Positions 36,940 through 47,786 of a stretch of DNA of 64,000 nt are shown piece after piece. The notes below the pieces were generated by a model, which saw only the letters and a list, made by a program, of their open reading frames with translations, did not search any database and was not told where the DNA came from. A program made the position numbers and the translations under genes. Source of the stretch: Strongylocentrotus droebachiensis. Lineage: Eukaryota > Echinodermata > Echinoidea > Camarodonta > Strongylocentrotidae. How positions within the stretch are numbered: position 1 is the first letter of the stretch; every line of letters begins with the position of its first letter. The DNA lies in NCBI GenBank assembly GCA_035222895.1, contig JAVYIG010000166.1:310001-374000 (forward strand), in the 5' to 3' direction.

Positions 36940-37907
36940 AATAGAGGCAAAGTTTATTTTAAAAAAGAAAACATCACTTTTGTTGGCCTAATATGACCTT
37001 GAACTTGACCTTATTGCAAATCCCTGAGTTCTGGCGATCTCAAAGTATTGCGTAATGAATTGGCATCCCCAAGTTAGTTGGAAATGACACCTAGCTTAAA
37101 CGTTTTTCTAGACTATTTGGTTCAAAAGTTACCACGTTTGTACATTGGCCATGCGGACTGGCGGCCATTTTGGATTTGACCTCTCATGGTCATCGGAGGT
37201 CACATCAAACAGTGAAATAAACTAACTGAAAAGGGTTAAGGTGGAGGACTCTGCAGGGGAACCATTCCTTAATAAATTTGAGAACATAGGGGAGAACAAA
37301 ATGGGGATTTAACCTTTAGTAACCATTCAAAACTTGCTATATTTGGTCAATTTTGACCTTGACCTTGACCTAAATTCAACACCCTGAGTTCTGGCGATCT
37401 CAAAAGTATTACCAAATGAATTGGCATCCCCAATTTAGTTGGAAATGACACCTTAAACGTTTTTCTGGACTATTTGGTTCAAAAGTTACCGCGTTTGTAC
37501 ATTAGACCATGCGGACTGGCGGCCATTTTGGATTTGACCTTTCAGGGTCATCAGAGGTCAAAACAAAATGTGAAATAAACTACCTGAAAAGGATTAAGGT
37601 GGAGGACTATTCAGGGGAACCATTCCTAAAGAAATTTGAGAACAAATGACAAATCTCATTTGTAACCATTCAAAACTTGCTATTTTAAGTCAATTTTGAC
37701 CTTGACCTTGACCTAAATGCAAAACCCTGAGTTCAGGCGATCTCAAAAGTATTACCAAATGAATTGGCATCCCCAAGTTAGTTGGAAATGACACCTTAAA
37801 CGTTTTTCTGGACTATTTGGTTCAAAAGTTAAGCGTGTCTGTACATTAGACCATACGGACTGGCGGCCATTTTGGATTTGACCTCTCAGGGTCATCAGAG
37901 GTCAAAT
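36940..37907 (-). repeat. Right inverted array, three units
   Basis: Inverted copies of the left-array unit end near 37207, 37563 and 37907. The outer two correspond closely to left units 2 and 1. They share the same variants, such as CAGGTAGTTTATTTCAC and GACCCTGAAAGGTC, so the two ends are paralogous copies in register. A run of about 18 T lies just upstream (36901-36918). Confidence 0.88.
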
Positions 37908-38133
37908 CTGACTTCCCTCCACATCTGAAAATAAATCTTATGGTCTAAACTAACTATGCTAGAAGTTCCATGCTTTTGTCAAAAAGTGCACAATTTTCTT
38001 GCTAAACCGCTGCACTAGAGCAGCTAACCTCGAATATCTAGGTGCAATAGGGGGACAATGGGGGACAATTAGTCTACAAGCACATACTTTAATTTGGCAC
38101 TAAACAAAATTGTTGAGCTTCTCATGACTCTCT

Positions 38134-38263
38134 GGCCTGAATTCACAAAGGATGCGTTTTAGACCAAGGTTCGTCTGAACCTTGGTCTGAAATGCGTCAA
38201 AACGCGTCATATGACGCACATAAACCTATGTTTGTCTATACACTTCATTTGTGAATTCGGACC
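38134..38263. mobile_element. 130-bp foldback element with perfect internal stem
   Basis: The ends GGCCTGAATTCACAAA and TTTGTGAATTCGGACC are inverted with two mismatches. Inside, AGACCAAGGTTC (38161-38172) and GAACCTTGGTCT (38177-38188) form a perfect 12-bp stem with a 4-nt loop. It lies just outside the 4.84-kb element. Confidence 0.65.
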
Positions 38264-39802
38264 TATGTCTATGTCAGGAGCAGCCGTAGTACGTTAACTA
38301 ATTATACTGCTGTCCCTGTTTAGTCTCCTTTCTCAGACGCTCTCTTATTTATCAAGACTGGCAAGGTTTTTTTTTTACTGCAAAACGAGAGGGCAACTGC
38401 TCTATTTGGCACGTACCGTAATGTTCATGTGGATTTAGTAATGGGGGGGGGGGGGGGGGAAGTTATTCTAGAAATCTAATGTTTATTGCTTGGTGGTTCC
38501 TAGGATTTGGACCACTTATAACAATGACAAGTGTACTAAAAGTGAAGGAACATAGAGTGACCCGCTCTTACTAAGAGTTCCTAAAAAAGGCATTTGCTTT
38601 GCTCCAGTTTAAAGAAAAAGGTGAAGGAAATGCTTATAACATCCGTTTTATTGGACCGAAAGGCATACTTTGGGTATCTAGGGGCAAACAACTTTTCCCA
38701 TCCCTACCAAAGCACGCCCCTAGCAAACAGTGTCAGTGGTGACGCCCTACCGCCAAACTGGCTGAAGCTGATTTGTATTGGGAGATATAGAATGAGTTTG
38801 ACTTGATGCTAAGAGTAGTTAGAGCCTTGCCGTCACCATCGTTACTGGTGAAGCGACGATAGCTTTGTATGGCATGAACACGTTGCCATGAAGTCAGATC
38901 CAAATATCTACCTTTTATTAAAAACAGAATCGAGAAGAATATTGATGTTAGGAATGCACAGTTCAATTGTAGAACGACGGAATCCCGCTCTCTGATTGGT
39001 CAAAACTATCTACGACCCCCCCCCCCCACACAAAAAATGCCTTTTCCCCTTTTGTTAAGGAAAGATAAGAAATACTTATATTTTGTAATATTGGTCTTTA
39101 AACATTAAGCTACACCTAGTACAAGTAATTCCAATTAATTAGGGAGTACCAAATGTCCAGCTCTTCCTTCTTTTCAAATTGTCTTAATCCTGCAATATTT
39201 TGATTCAATAAAATTGAATTAAAGTCATGTAATAGAGATTGTTATCTCTTGTTGACTTGGTTCTCATATGTCAACTTCTGTTGAATGGTGATTTTTATTG
39301 GCGCTCCTTGAATCATATAAATCAGTGGACAAATCTGCCCTCTTAAACAGGGTCTACAGTTAGTACCGTTTTATAAACACCGACCGCTATGGCATTAAAT
39401 GCCTGCCATATACAGTAGTTTCCAAATAATCCAGTCACGATTTTAAATTGAGTGGAACATTGATGGTTTAATTGATTTTTCCACGCTCCACACACACAGA
39501 CCAGCTTCTACATGTGAGCTAATATTTAAATAGCCCATTCGATGAAAAATGCAATGCAAGCGAATGTCTGTGTGGGTTTGCTTTTTTGTCTTCTTTTCAG
39601 TGTTGGCATTACTGTTCTTGCACATCTTCAGATTTCAGTTGTCATGGTTGTGTTGAATCTGTGTCAAACTCTGTCTACGAAGCTTTTTGGGTTATAATTA
39701 TGCTGCTATATTTTCGAAATCTAGGAGATTCAACAATAGAGTTAGTTGTATAGACTCCTTGTTCAAGAGAGAGGAAGGGAGGCGCATGATGGGGATCGAG
39801 TG

Positions 39803-39806
<4 letters not shown>
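38264..39806. other. Anonymous DNA
   Basis: A 17-G run lies at 38443-38459 and a 12-C run at 39016-39027. No gene recognised. Confidence 0.35.
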
Positions 39807-39833
<27 letters not shown>

Positions 39834-39861
39834 TGAGAGAGCGAGAGAGAGAGAGGGACAT
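39807..39861 (+). repeat. (GT)n/(GA)n microsatellite
   Basis: A GTGTGT run followed by GAGAGA. Confidence 0.9.
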
Positions 39862-40975
39862 ATAGAAAGTGAGAGGTATAGGAGCCTATGAGAGAGGAAG
39901 TATTACATGTTTTAAAATTTTCTTCTACTATAATATGTCATAATTCGTTCATCTTATTTATTACACTCGTCGTTAAGTTTATATTTGTCCATAATAACAA
40001 ATTACTGCATATGATCACACTGAAATCAAATCAACAAATCGATGACAGGGAAATTTCGACAAGGGCAACCTTCGGGGCCGGTAACCTTTCGGTAATGTTG
40101 TGTTTGCTTACGATTAAATTGTCTATGTATGCGGGGACGTCAACCTTCTTAATAGAGAAGGGAGACGAACTGATTGGTGATTTTTTTCTTCAAGAATACA
40201 TATTTTTCAACGACAAATCTCGACCTGCCTCTGGAATTGGTGACTCTGTGTACACAGATTAGTTTCCATTATTATAATAATATTTTGATGCCTGGATATG
40301 ACTGGAGCAAGGGTTAGTGACGATGGAAAGGTTATATAATGCTCTCTCGACAGCTGACAATGTTGAGAAAAATCATACACTAGCCGGATTCCTAAATGTG
40401 AACCTGGACATGAGCAGGGGTGTCGATCGCTAGACGTTTTTCAGTGGGGGGGGGGGGGGGGGGGGTGTAGAGGTCACCGATTACCGACAAAACTAGCCAC
40501 CAATTACCGACAAATGCAAGTTTAACCCTATAAACCCGGGCCCGGGGGCTAATTTTCTTACGAACTATCTTCACCTGCGCATGCGCACATTGTCATTTTC
40601 CTTGACATCATAAATATATGTTTTTTTACATGCAGACTAGTCAGCATCGTAACTGTTATATATTTACATAAATGTGCGACTAAAATGTGCAGGTTCTTGG
40701 TGTGACGTGATCGGAAAAAGCGCTGCTCTTGTACACATAATGCATTTGTTCTCAAACAATCATGCCTTTCACGGACTTTAAACTAAATCCAAGGAAGTCA
40801 GTAGCAGCCGACAAGACTAAGTCTGAGAGGAATCTAGAAATGGCTTCCCGATACCAATATTGAGCATGGAAAACGTGTACCGTCCACACGCCGCATGCGT
40901 GCGTACACCGGATGCATGTAAGTCCTGTAAGTGGCCCGAAATTATATCCACCATTACAAGAGTGCGCATGCTCAG
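39862..40975. other. Anonymous DNA
   Basis: A 124-codon plus frame (39888-40262) has hydrophobic stretches but no recognised motif and no splice or promoter support. A 21-G run lies at 40445-40465, and the palindrome CCCGGGCCCGGG near 40536. CpG rises toward 40900. Confidence 0.35.
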
Positions 40976-41034
40976 ACATGGGCGCCATTTTGAATTGCGA
41001 GTAATATTTTCGCAATTTAAAATGGCGCCCATGT
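40976..41034. repeat. 25-bp inverted repeat with AAATGGCG
   Basis: ACATGGGCGCCATTTTGAAT... (40976-41000) pairs with 41010-41034 with one mismatch around a 9-nt loop. A third related copy, CTCGCAAATTAAAATGGCGA, lies at about 41153-41172, right next to the MITE B insertion. Confidence 0.8.
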
Positions 41035-41177
41035 CGAGTTACCTTTATCTAATGCAGCAATCAAAGCGCATGTAATAAGATGTGATCGTGCAGCACAGGC
41101 ACCGACGCAACAATACATGCGCATCTGAAAACATTGATGAAGCAATGTCTGCTCGCAAATTAAAATGGCGACCTTAA

Positions 41178-41544
41178 AGGTAAAGACCAGTATTGGAAAC
41201 GCCCCAATTTCAAAAAATGAAATGGAAGCTCTCATTACCAATCATGTGAAAGAATATGTTTTGACTAATACATGATGATATAAAATTTGCCGGGAAACCG
41301 CCTACTAATTCATATATTTGGTAAATTTGTTTCTCTCATGGTCGTGTGAGAGATATAGGGTAGTCCCATATACATCTTTCTGTGTATAGTGCTTGTAACT
41401 TTACGAAGAATGGGCCAAATTTCTTATCATTTTGATGATTCCAGAACCTTGCAGATGCTAGATGCTAGATGATCAACCTTTTCTGATAGATTCCACAACG
41501 TTTCTTTCACAACGCAATCGCATGACCATTACTGGTCTTTACCT
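41178..41544 (+). mobile_element. MITE family B, copy 1 (TTAA class)
   Basis: A 367-bp element with ends AGGTAAAGACCAGTATTGG and CCATTACTGGTCTTTACCT, between TTAA at 41174-41177 and 41545-41548. It is nearly identical to 43976-44343 (reverse) and 59952-60317 (same orientation). The high identity suggests recent amplification. There is no coding content. Confidence 0.92.
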
Positions 41545-41548
41545 TTAA

Positions 41549-42146
41549 CCGTAAAGGGGTGTACTCTGCATTCACTGGTTTGACAAGCGCAGGTAAATAC
41601 CGCAATTGAAATGACGCCTTGTGTGTCGTTATATCGATGACGGCATAAAGCCCGGACCGAATGTCTTTGGAGAAAAAAAAGTCGGATCCCCTTCCAGCAG
41701 TCAAACAAGAAACAATGTGAAGAAATACTTTGACTCGGCAAAGTTTACAGGTAAGAGTTTATATACCTCAAGTCGGTACATGAAGCTTAAAACATGAATT
41801 TCTATTACAGTACCCTAAAACGATGAAATCTCTACAAGAAAAACTCATAAGTAATATTGATGCGAGGCATGACAGACGATCTACAGACGCCAAATAGCTA
41901 ATCCCTAATAAGGTTAAGAAGGGATCAGCGATTTGATGGACTTGCCGAGCCATTTTCCACATCTGATCGGCATAAATAAATTAGAAGAGCAACAAACTGA
42001 TCGATTTTGTGCCTTTTCATCTAGACTTACAAATGACATAAATGTGGCAAAAGGTAAACTCAATTCTTAACATTGCTAAAATCATTCTTTTTGGGGTTGA
42101 GAAGATTTAAAAGAGTATGTTGAGTGTGGGTATAGCTCTTTACAGA
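41549..42146. other. Anonymous DNA
   Basis: No recognised feature. Confidence 0.35.
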
Positions 42147-42405
42147 GTTGTCGTTGTCTAGTCGACACGTCGCCGGACTGACGATCAAAGGGTCCGTGGT
42201 TCGAGTCTGCCGCGGCAATATTGTTGTTTGGCAAGACCTTAATCTACATTTCCCACTCTCCACACAGGTTTTAAATTGGTACTGGCAGGAAAGAATTCCG
42301 TGAATCCTGTGAGCACTATTATGGTCACGTAGCGTAGCAGAACCGGGATGATATCGGAGCGCATAAAGCTCTTTACGTGGTTAATTATTGTGCTTTATGG
42401 TTATC
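42147..42405 (+). mobile_element. tRNA-headed SINE
   Basis: The head TTGTCTAGTCGACACG...GCCGGACTGACGATC is followed by B-box GGTTCGAGTC (42198-42207). The body contains TGGCAAGACCTTAATC, CATTTCCCACTCTCC, TCCTGTGAGCAC and GAGCGCATAAAGCTC. The long body after the tRNA-like head marks a retroposon, not a tRNA gene. Confidence 0.75.
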
Positions 42406-43971
42406 TGATAGTATTATTATTATTAGTAGTAGTAGTAGTATTCATATGCTACACGTAATTATTTACATCCTTAAACTGATTTTCTATAATAATTTGTTAT
42501 GTTATTGTTTGAACATAGTATTACGATTTAACAGTTTTTAATTTGTTAGGGTTATCGTTTTTTGCCAATCGGGTGTCACATTGAAGGTCGAGATGAAAAT
42601 TGGTTTGTGACCTTTTTAATGTTAGGTATATCAGTTTGAAATAAATTCATAGTAAAAATGCCCTTATATTCGAATTATTACAAGAAATTGCTGATGCGAC
42701 ATGTATACGTCGTCCAAAATACCCAGTTCTCCGTGCAGTAAATATGACTTTCAGCAAGATTGAGTAAAATATCATTTCATTGTGATTATCAAAACAAAAA
42801 GACTTACATTACCCAACAGTTCTTTTGTCATTTCCCAAATGCTAATATTTTCTTTCACACTGTATTCGCGCCGTAACCTAAACTTTTTCCAAACGGATTC
42901 ATCCAGGGAACGTAATTAGATCGAGGGTAACGAAATTATGTTCTCTAAAGGACGATTTGTTTTATATTTTCGTGTCAGTCTGCGTTGAGGAGATACTACA
43001 CTTGTCTCGAGATTACCTAGGGAACAAAACGTTACCCCATGTATGGATCTTTAAACAAAGACATTTTTGATTGGAATATGCCTATCCAAAGATATTTAGT
43101 TGTATAGGGAATATGGTCTTGCTGCACTATTCATTGAGATTTGCGTCGCCGAGTTGTAGGCTAAAAAGCCGGGCATTAGTCTCAACTACTGCCCTCTAGT
43201 TGCTATTGAGTAGTTAATAGTCGATTGAATGCTCACATTTTTGACCAACTAGAAACCTGATCTCCTCATTTTCTTCCTGATGAGCGACCCCGCATATCGA
43301 ATGACGAAAAAGAAATAAGAATAATAAGAAAAATGGGTGGAAGAGAAAAACAGAGGGAAGAAGAGGAAAGGAATCGTAAAAAATGTTTCATAGTAGCTGA
43401 CAACTGTTTATTTCTAAATTTAAGCCTCCGTATAACCTCCAAACAAACTGTTTGAAAATCCTCCCTAGCAAGTATTGTGTAAGTGATCAATCGATTGAGA
43501 GATAGGCAGAGTGGTTTTAAAGAACGGAACTTGTCCTATATGTATGACACGATGCTTCTATTGACCCAATTTCAAATCAATTTACTGCCTTTGTGGGCTA
43601 GATTATGTAAAAGTCGGTTTTCAGGTCGCACCTGACTCACGGTAACCCGCACGTTAGTGGCATAAACTTGATCTTTCTTTAAATAAAACGACACCTTACA
43701 ACAAAGCAAAACAATTTATCTCATATGCTCAGGGGTCTGCAAAGGTGTCTGGTCTTTGCCCCCCCCCCCCCCATACTCAATGTGTGTTTTCACTATTTTA
43801 TCGTATACTACTTGGTCTAAATAATACATGGATGGATTTATGTGCCACTTTTAAGGGAAAGGGATGGTGAACGTTTTACAGCCCCGTGGCATGTCCATTA
43901 TTTGTGCGTATACAAAAAAAGTTTCCACAACTTTGGTAGTTTCTAGTTAAAAGGTTATAACTTATGTGACC
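42406..43971. other. Anonymous DNA
   Basis: A short ATT/AGT repeat lies at 42410-42441 and a 14-C run at 43759-43772. The 42575-42900 stretch has faint MITE B-like order but is too diverged to claim. Confidence 0.35.
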
Positions 43972-43975
43972 TTAA

Positions 43976-44343
43976 AGGTAAAGACCAGTAATGGTCATGC
44001 GATTGCATTGTGAAAGAAACGTTGTGGAATCGATCAGAAAAGGTTGATCATCTAGCATCTAGCATCTGCAAGGTTCTGGAATCATCAAAATGATAAGAAA
44101 TTTTGCCCATTCTTCGCAAAGTTACAAGCACTATACACAGAAAGATGTATATGGGACAACCCTATATCTCTCACACGACCATGAGAGAAACAAATTTACC
44201 AAATATATGAATTAGTAGGTGGTTTCCCGGCAATTTTTTTATCATCATGTATTAGTCAAAACATATTCTTTCAAATGATTGGTAATGAGAGCTTCCATTC
44301 CATTTTTTTTATATTGGGGCGTTTCCAATACTGGTCTTTACCT
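43976..44343 (-). mobile_element. MITE family B, copy 2 (TTAA class)
   Basis: A 368-bp copy in inverted orientation relative to 41178-41544. Flanks are TTAA at 43972-43975 and 44344-44347, and its ends match the family. Together with copy 1 it forms a widely spaced inverted pair 2.4 kb apart. Confidence 0.92.
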
Positions 44344-44347
44344 TTAA

Positions 44348-45336
44348 ATCACATTTCACGGTAAAGGGTAACCAATATACTGTCTAATGTTACCATTTTC
44401 ATAATTGTGCCGCCATGGATGACTGAGCAGCAGGCTTTCAAACGTATTGTCTAAATCCTATCGTACCAAGTTTCGGGCTGAAGCAATGAATGTGGGCTAA
44501 AAGTCATTATTTGTGTGGTATATCTTTCCAAAACAATTGCTCACTTACATGTATGTACATTGACAGCTACGCAGTTGAAAATAAAATGTGTTTATATCAA
44601 TTAATATATTTTGTTTGCATCTTGGTTTTAACCTTTGATTTTCCATTAGCTACTCGAGATAAACACATTATGCTCATTATGCGTGTGAAATGACAGTGGA
44701 CAAGTGAGCAGAGAGAAATTAAATACCACGAGAGGAGAAGTTAGTAGGCTGTTCAATTCAATTGAAGGTTGTCCAATGGATTGAAACAAGTTTCTGTTAA
44801 AACATAGATACATTTCATCATTTAAGACAATGAAACACTGAAGCAGAAGGAATAATTTAACTTTTTAAAAATATTTAAGATCAGAGAAGCACATGCATAT
44901 GACCTGACCCAAATTCGTTACATCAGCCATTTTGACAACAGTTTTAAAGACTATGTCGCTCAGTCACCCGTGGAAGTAATATTATGAATAAAGTATCATT
45001 GGCCAGAAAAAAGTTACCGGTAATCTAAATCAGGAAGTAGCTTTCGAATTCATATAGGTCATGACTTTTTAATCAGGGTCTACCAAAGTCGGGTAAGCCT
45101 TTTTCTGATACGCAAGTAAAGGAGTACAAATATGTACATTTTCGAGGGGGAAGATTTTAAAAGAATCTGTCAGACACCTTGTGTCGTTATCATCATTCGC
45201 CATTTCCATTTGGCTTTTTACTCATCAATCGATTTCATTCACAATGACAGCATACATAAGACCGCACATGTGGCTAAATGAATATATAAGTTGATAGTTA
45301 AATAAGTAAATTTAAAGATACATTATATTATTGGTC
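44348..45336. other. Anonymous DNA
   Basis: No recognised feature. Confidence 0.35.
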
Positions 45337-45500
45337 ATAATGGTAATAATACAAAATGATAACCATAATAATAATAATTACATAATAATAATCATAATAA
45401 TAATAATGACAATAATAATGAAGGTAAAAATTATAATTATAACGATAATAATAAGTATGATAACAATCATGATAAACCCTATCATAATATTAATAGTAAT
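45337..45500 (+). repeat. (AAT)n-type repeat
   Basis: Interrupted ATAATAATA/ATG triplets over about 160 bp. Confidence 0.88.
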
Positions 45501-45536
45501 AGTATGATAATAACATTAGTGATGGTAAACGTTCAT

Positions 45537-45777
45537 GCCCCTGCTGAAAAGAACACACTGATTCACACTGTGGTTCACACTGTGAATCACAGTGTGCTCC
45601 ACAATGTTAAATTGGGGCGTTTTCACATTTTGGTCGATTCGTTTCACACTGTGGTTCACGGTGTGGATAACCGGAAAAGGAAAGAACACACTTATTTACA
45701 GTGTGAATCACACTGTGTTTCACACTGTGTTTACAGTGTGAATGAGTGTGAATGGGTGTGTTCTTTCCAGCAGGGGC
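45537..45777. mobile_element. MITE rich in CACACTGTG palindromes
   Basis: The ends GCCCCTGCTGAAAAGAACACAC and GTGTGTTCTTTCCAGCAGGGGC are inverted, with one mismatch in 22 bp. The 241-bp body repeats TTCACACTGTG and its complement about ten times, many in head-to-head pairs. The CAGGGG-type end recalls hAT elements. No 8-bp target duplication is clear. A 107-codon frame across it is low-complexity. Confidence 0.78.
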
Positions 45778-46039
45778 TATACGTGAAACAAATCAGTTCG
45801 ATAGCCATATGCTTCGACCTCATGTGACCTTTTCTAACGATCCATCATCAGAACTACCCGAGTGATCCATTCATCTAACGGCGCCAAATATACGCCTCTA
45901 CATTTCGATATAAACACCGCAAGGTAATTTCAAGAGCAATTGATACAAGAAAAACAAACGCGTAAGCAGTCATTCAAGCGCGCAATGACAGTTTTTTTCA
46001 TGTACCCTTTATCGACATTTAAAACCAAGAACGGACTAC
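45778..46039. other. Anonymous DNA
   Basis: No recognised feature. Confidence 0.3.
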
Positions 46040-46160
46040 GCACCTGCGCCTCTTGGCGTTACTGCGTCACGTGACCGGTCAGTTATTCCTTGTAATGTTG
46101 ATTTCGGCGCCAAAGCTAACGAGTTGTTTGTTCGCAGTGAATTCACTCGTACATAACGCG
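46040..46160. promoter_or_regulatory. CpG-bearing patch with E-box and E2F-like sites
   Basis: The palindromic E-box GTCACGTGAC lies at 46066-46075, and TTTCGGCGCCAAA at 46102-46114. The latter contains TTTGGCGC on the minus strand, matching the E2F consensus TTTSSCGC. CpG is denser than in neighbouring DNA. No transcript start, TATA box or adjoining exon can be shown, so it is only a candidate regulatory element. Confidence 0.3.
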
Positions 46161-46610
46161 GGACGTTTGCATTGCCAAGCCAACGAAAATAAGATATACA
46201 TTACACATATTACATAATCTTGAAGGATTTGGTAAAGCTAATACAATGTAGCACAAGAATATTTCTTGTGTGGCATTTAAAGAGTTAATACAAGCCAACA
46301 TTACTGATTAAAAGTTTCAATCAGTAGCTTTGCATGTTAACTCTCATAGAGATAAACATTAATTTTGCACGCCATCGACTTTATTGCAGTTCATCCAAAT
46401 GGGACAGATTTTTATGTATGTGTGTGTTAACTCGGTATCTGATATATGCACTGCCTTCCATATCATTGGAGGGTCTGAACCATAAGAAATTTTCATCGAA
46501 ATTTTCTGGAAATAGGTTAAAAAACTAAGTATTTATGTTTCTCAGATTAACTAGTATAAATTATACTACATGTGAATTATCTATTTTGTATATACCTGTG
46601 CATTGTGTTG
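46161..46610. other. Anonymous DNA
   Basis: No recognised feature. It leads into the tail-like sequence. Confidence 0.3.
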
Positions 46611-46750
46611 TGAAATTTGTTGTTTAGAAATGAAATTTGTTGTTTAGAAATGAAATGTGATGTTATTATTAATTTGATTGTAAATTGTCATGTAATTCAG
46701 TTGAGGCTGCGATATCATAATAAAACAAACTGGACTGAACTGAACTGAAC
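46611..46750 (+). mobile_element. Possible 3' tail of a non-LTR retrotransposon
   Basis: A 20-bp direct repeat TGAAATTTGTTGTTTAGAAA lies at 46611 and 46631. It is followed by AATAAA (46719) and a tandem CTGAA/ACTGA tail (46731-46750). CR1/L2-type elements often end in short tandem repeats. No reverse transcriptase frame is present upstream, so this would be a 5'-truncated copy. A gene 3' end is the alternative. Confidence 0.35.
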
Positions 46751-47711
46751 ATAAAACAAAGGAAACATGGATGAAATTATGTTCATAATGATAAATTATA
46801 TCTAGTTTTGGATGTACATTACTAACGGGCGAAACGATGAATTAAAGATGTCTGAAACATCCGAATTGACGGGGCTTGATCTGTATTATACCATGTACAT
46901 GTGACTTGTCGATTCGATAAGAAAAATACCTTAAACATAAACATTTCACATTTTTTGCATTCGTAAGGACTCGTAAGAATATTCTTTTAATCCATTGTAA
47001 ATTGAGAAGTGCAGCGTAAATAATTGCTCTATCGGTTTTTATACGTATGTTGTGCTCATGGTTTCCCTAATGAAGCTTGATACGGACAATAGAAAAATGT
47101 ACTTTTGATGTACAAAACTCAACTATATCGGGGTAATAATATGTACTGCACCTAGAAACAACTATTAGGCGCACTCTAAATGTGAGATATTTTTATTATT
47201 ATATATTGACGTCGTATGTTGGTTTTATTCACCATCATTATGAATTGTGCATCCATTCGAATATCAAATCGGGAGCTATGTTTATCACAAAGTAATGAAT
47301 GGTTAGATCCGAACATCTTATTTAGAAAAAAGATTTTTGAAATATTAAAGATATCTTTATTAAAATACATGTACATGATGAAGTCTTCTGGATTAATATT
47401 AATAGTTAATTAATTAATATTAATAGTTAATTACTATTAATATTAATAGTTCAATGACACACCACCTACTGCAGTTACCATGTCTAGTCTCATGGATAAA
47501 TGCATAGTGGATGTGTCATATAATCATATGTGAATTAGTATGTTGTCCTGTAAAGTATTGGATGGCAATTGTCATTTCTATTGAAATAAAATTTAGCTTC
47601 ATTTCACTGATTTGTTTTAATGGTACAGTCGAAGGTATATAGTGGTGGGAGAATTTGTTATCGCAAAATAAAGTGCTTACTTTTTTGAAACCTTCTGTGA
47701 CTGTACTTTTT
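46751..47711. other. Anonymous AT-rich DNA with AT palindromes
   Basis: At about 47392-47450, ATTAATATTAATAGTTA is repeated about three times with palindromic ATTAAT. Nothing else recognised. Confidence 0.4.
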
Positions 47712-47786
47712 TCTCTTCTTTTCTTCTTCTTCTTCTTCTTCTTCTTCTTCTTCTTCTTCTTCTTCTTCTTCTTCTTCTTCTTCTTC
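47712..47786 (+). repeat. (TTC)n trinucleotide repeat
   Basis: About 75 bp of TTC on the plus strand. It yields a poly-Phe frame of no significance. Confidence 0.95.

Larger units (their letters stand above)
33176..38017 (+). mobile_element. 4.84-kb element with long array-type inverted ends
   Basis: The ends TAGTACAGCGG and CCGCTGCACTA are inverted. After a short diverged stretch, about 33206 to 33900 pairs with about 37290 to 37990 at very high identity. Each end is an array of a ~345-367-bp unit: four units on the left, three inverted on the right. GAG flanks both ends (33173-33175, 38018-38020) and could be a 3-bp target duplication. The interior has a frameshifted pseudogene (35064-36502) and a nested MITE (36609-36872). 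I cannot name the superfamily. It could instead be an inverted segmental duplication around the pseudogene. Confidence 0.7.

Noticed and set aside
39888..40262. 124-codon plus-strand frame with hydrophobic stretches
   Set aside because: No recognised domain, no splice-site or promoter support, and no second copy. A chance frame cannot be excluded.
42147..42217. tRNA gene
   Set aside because: It has A- and B-box-like sequence but poor arm pairing, and it continues into a long SINE-type body. The same holds for 2880, 8900, 29510 and 50845.
45504..45827. 107-codon frame with repeated HTV/HCV motifs
   Set aside because: It is the translation of the CACACTGTG repeats of a MITE.
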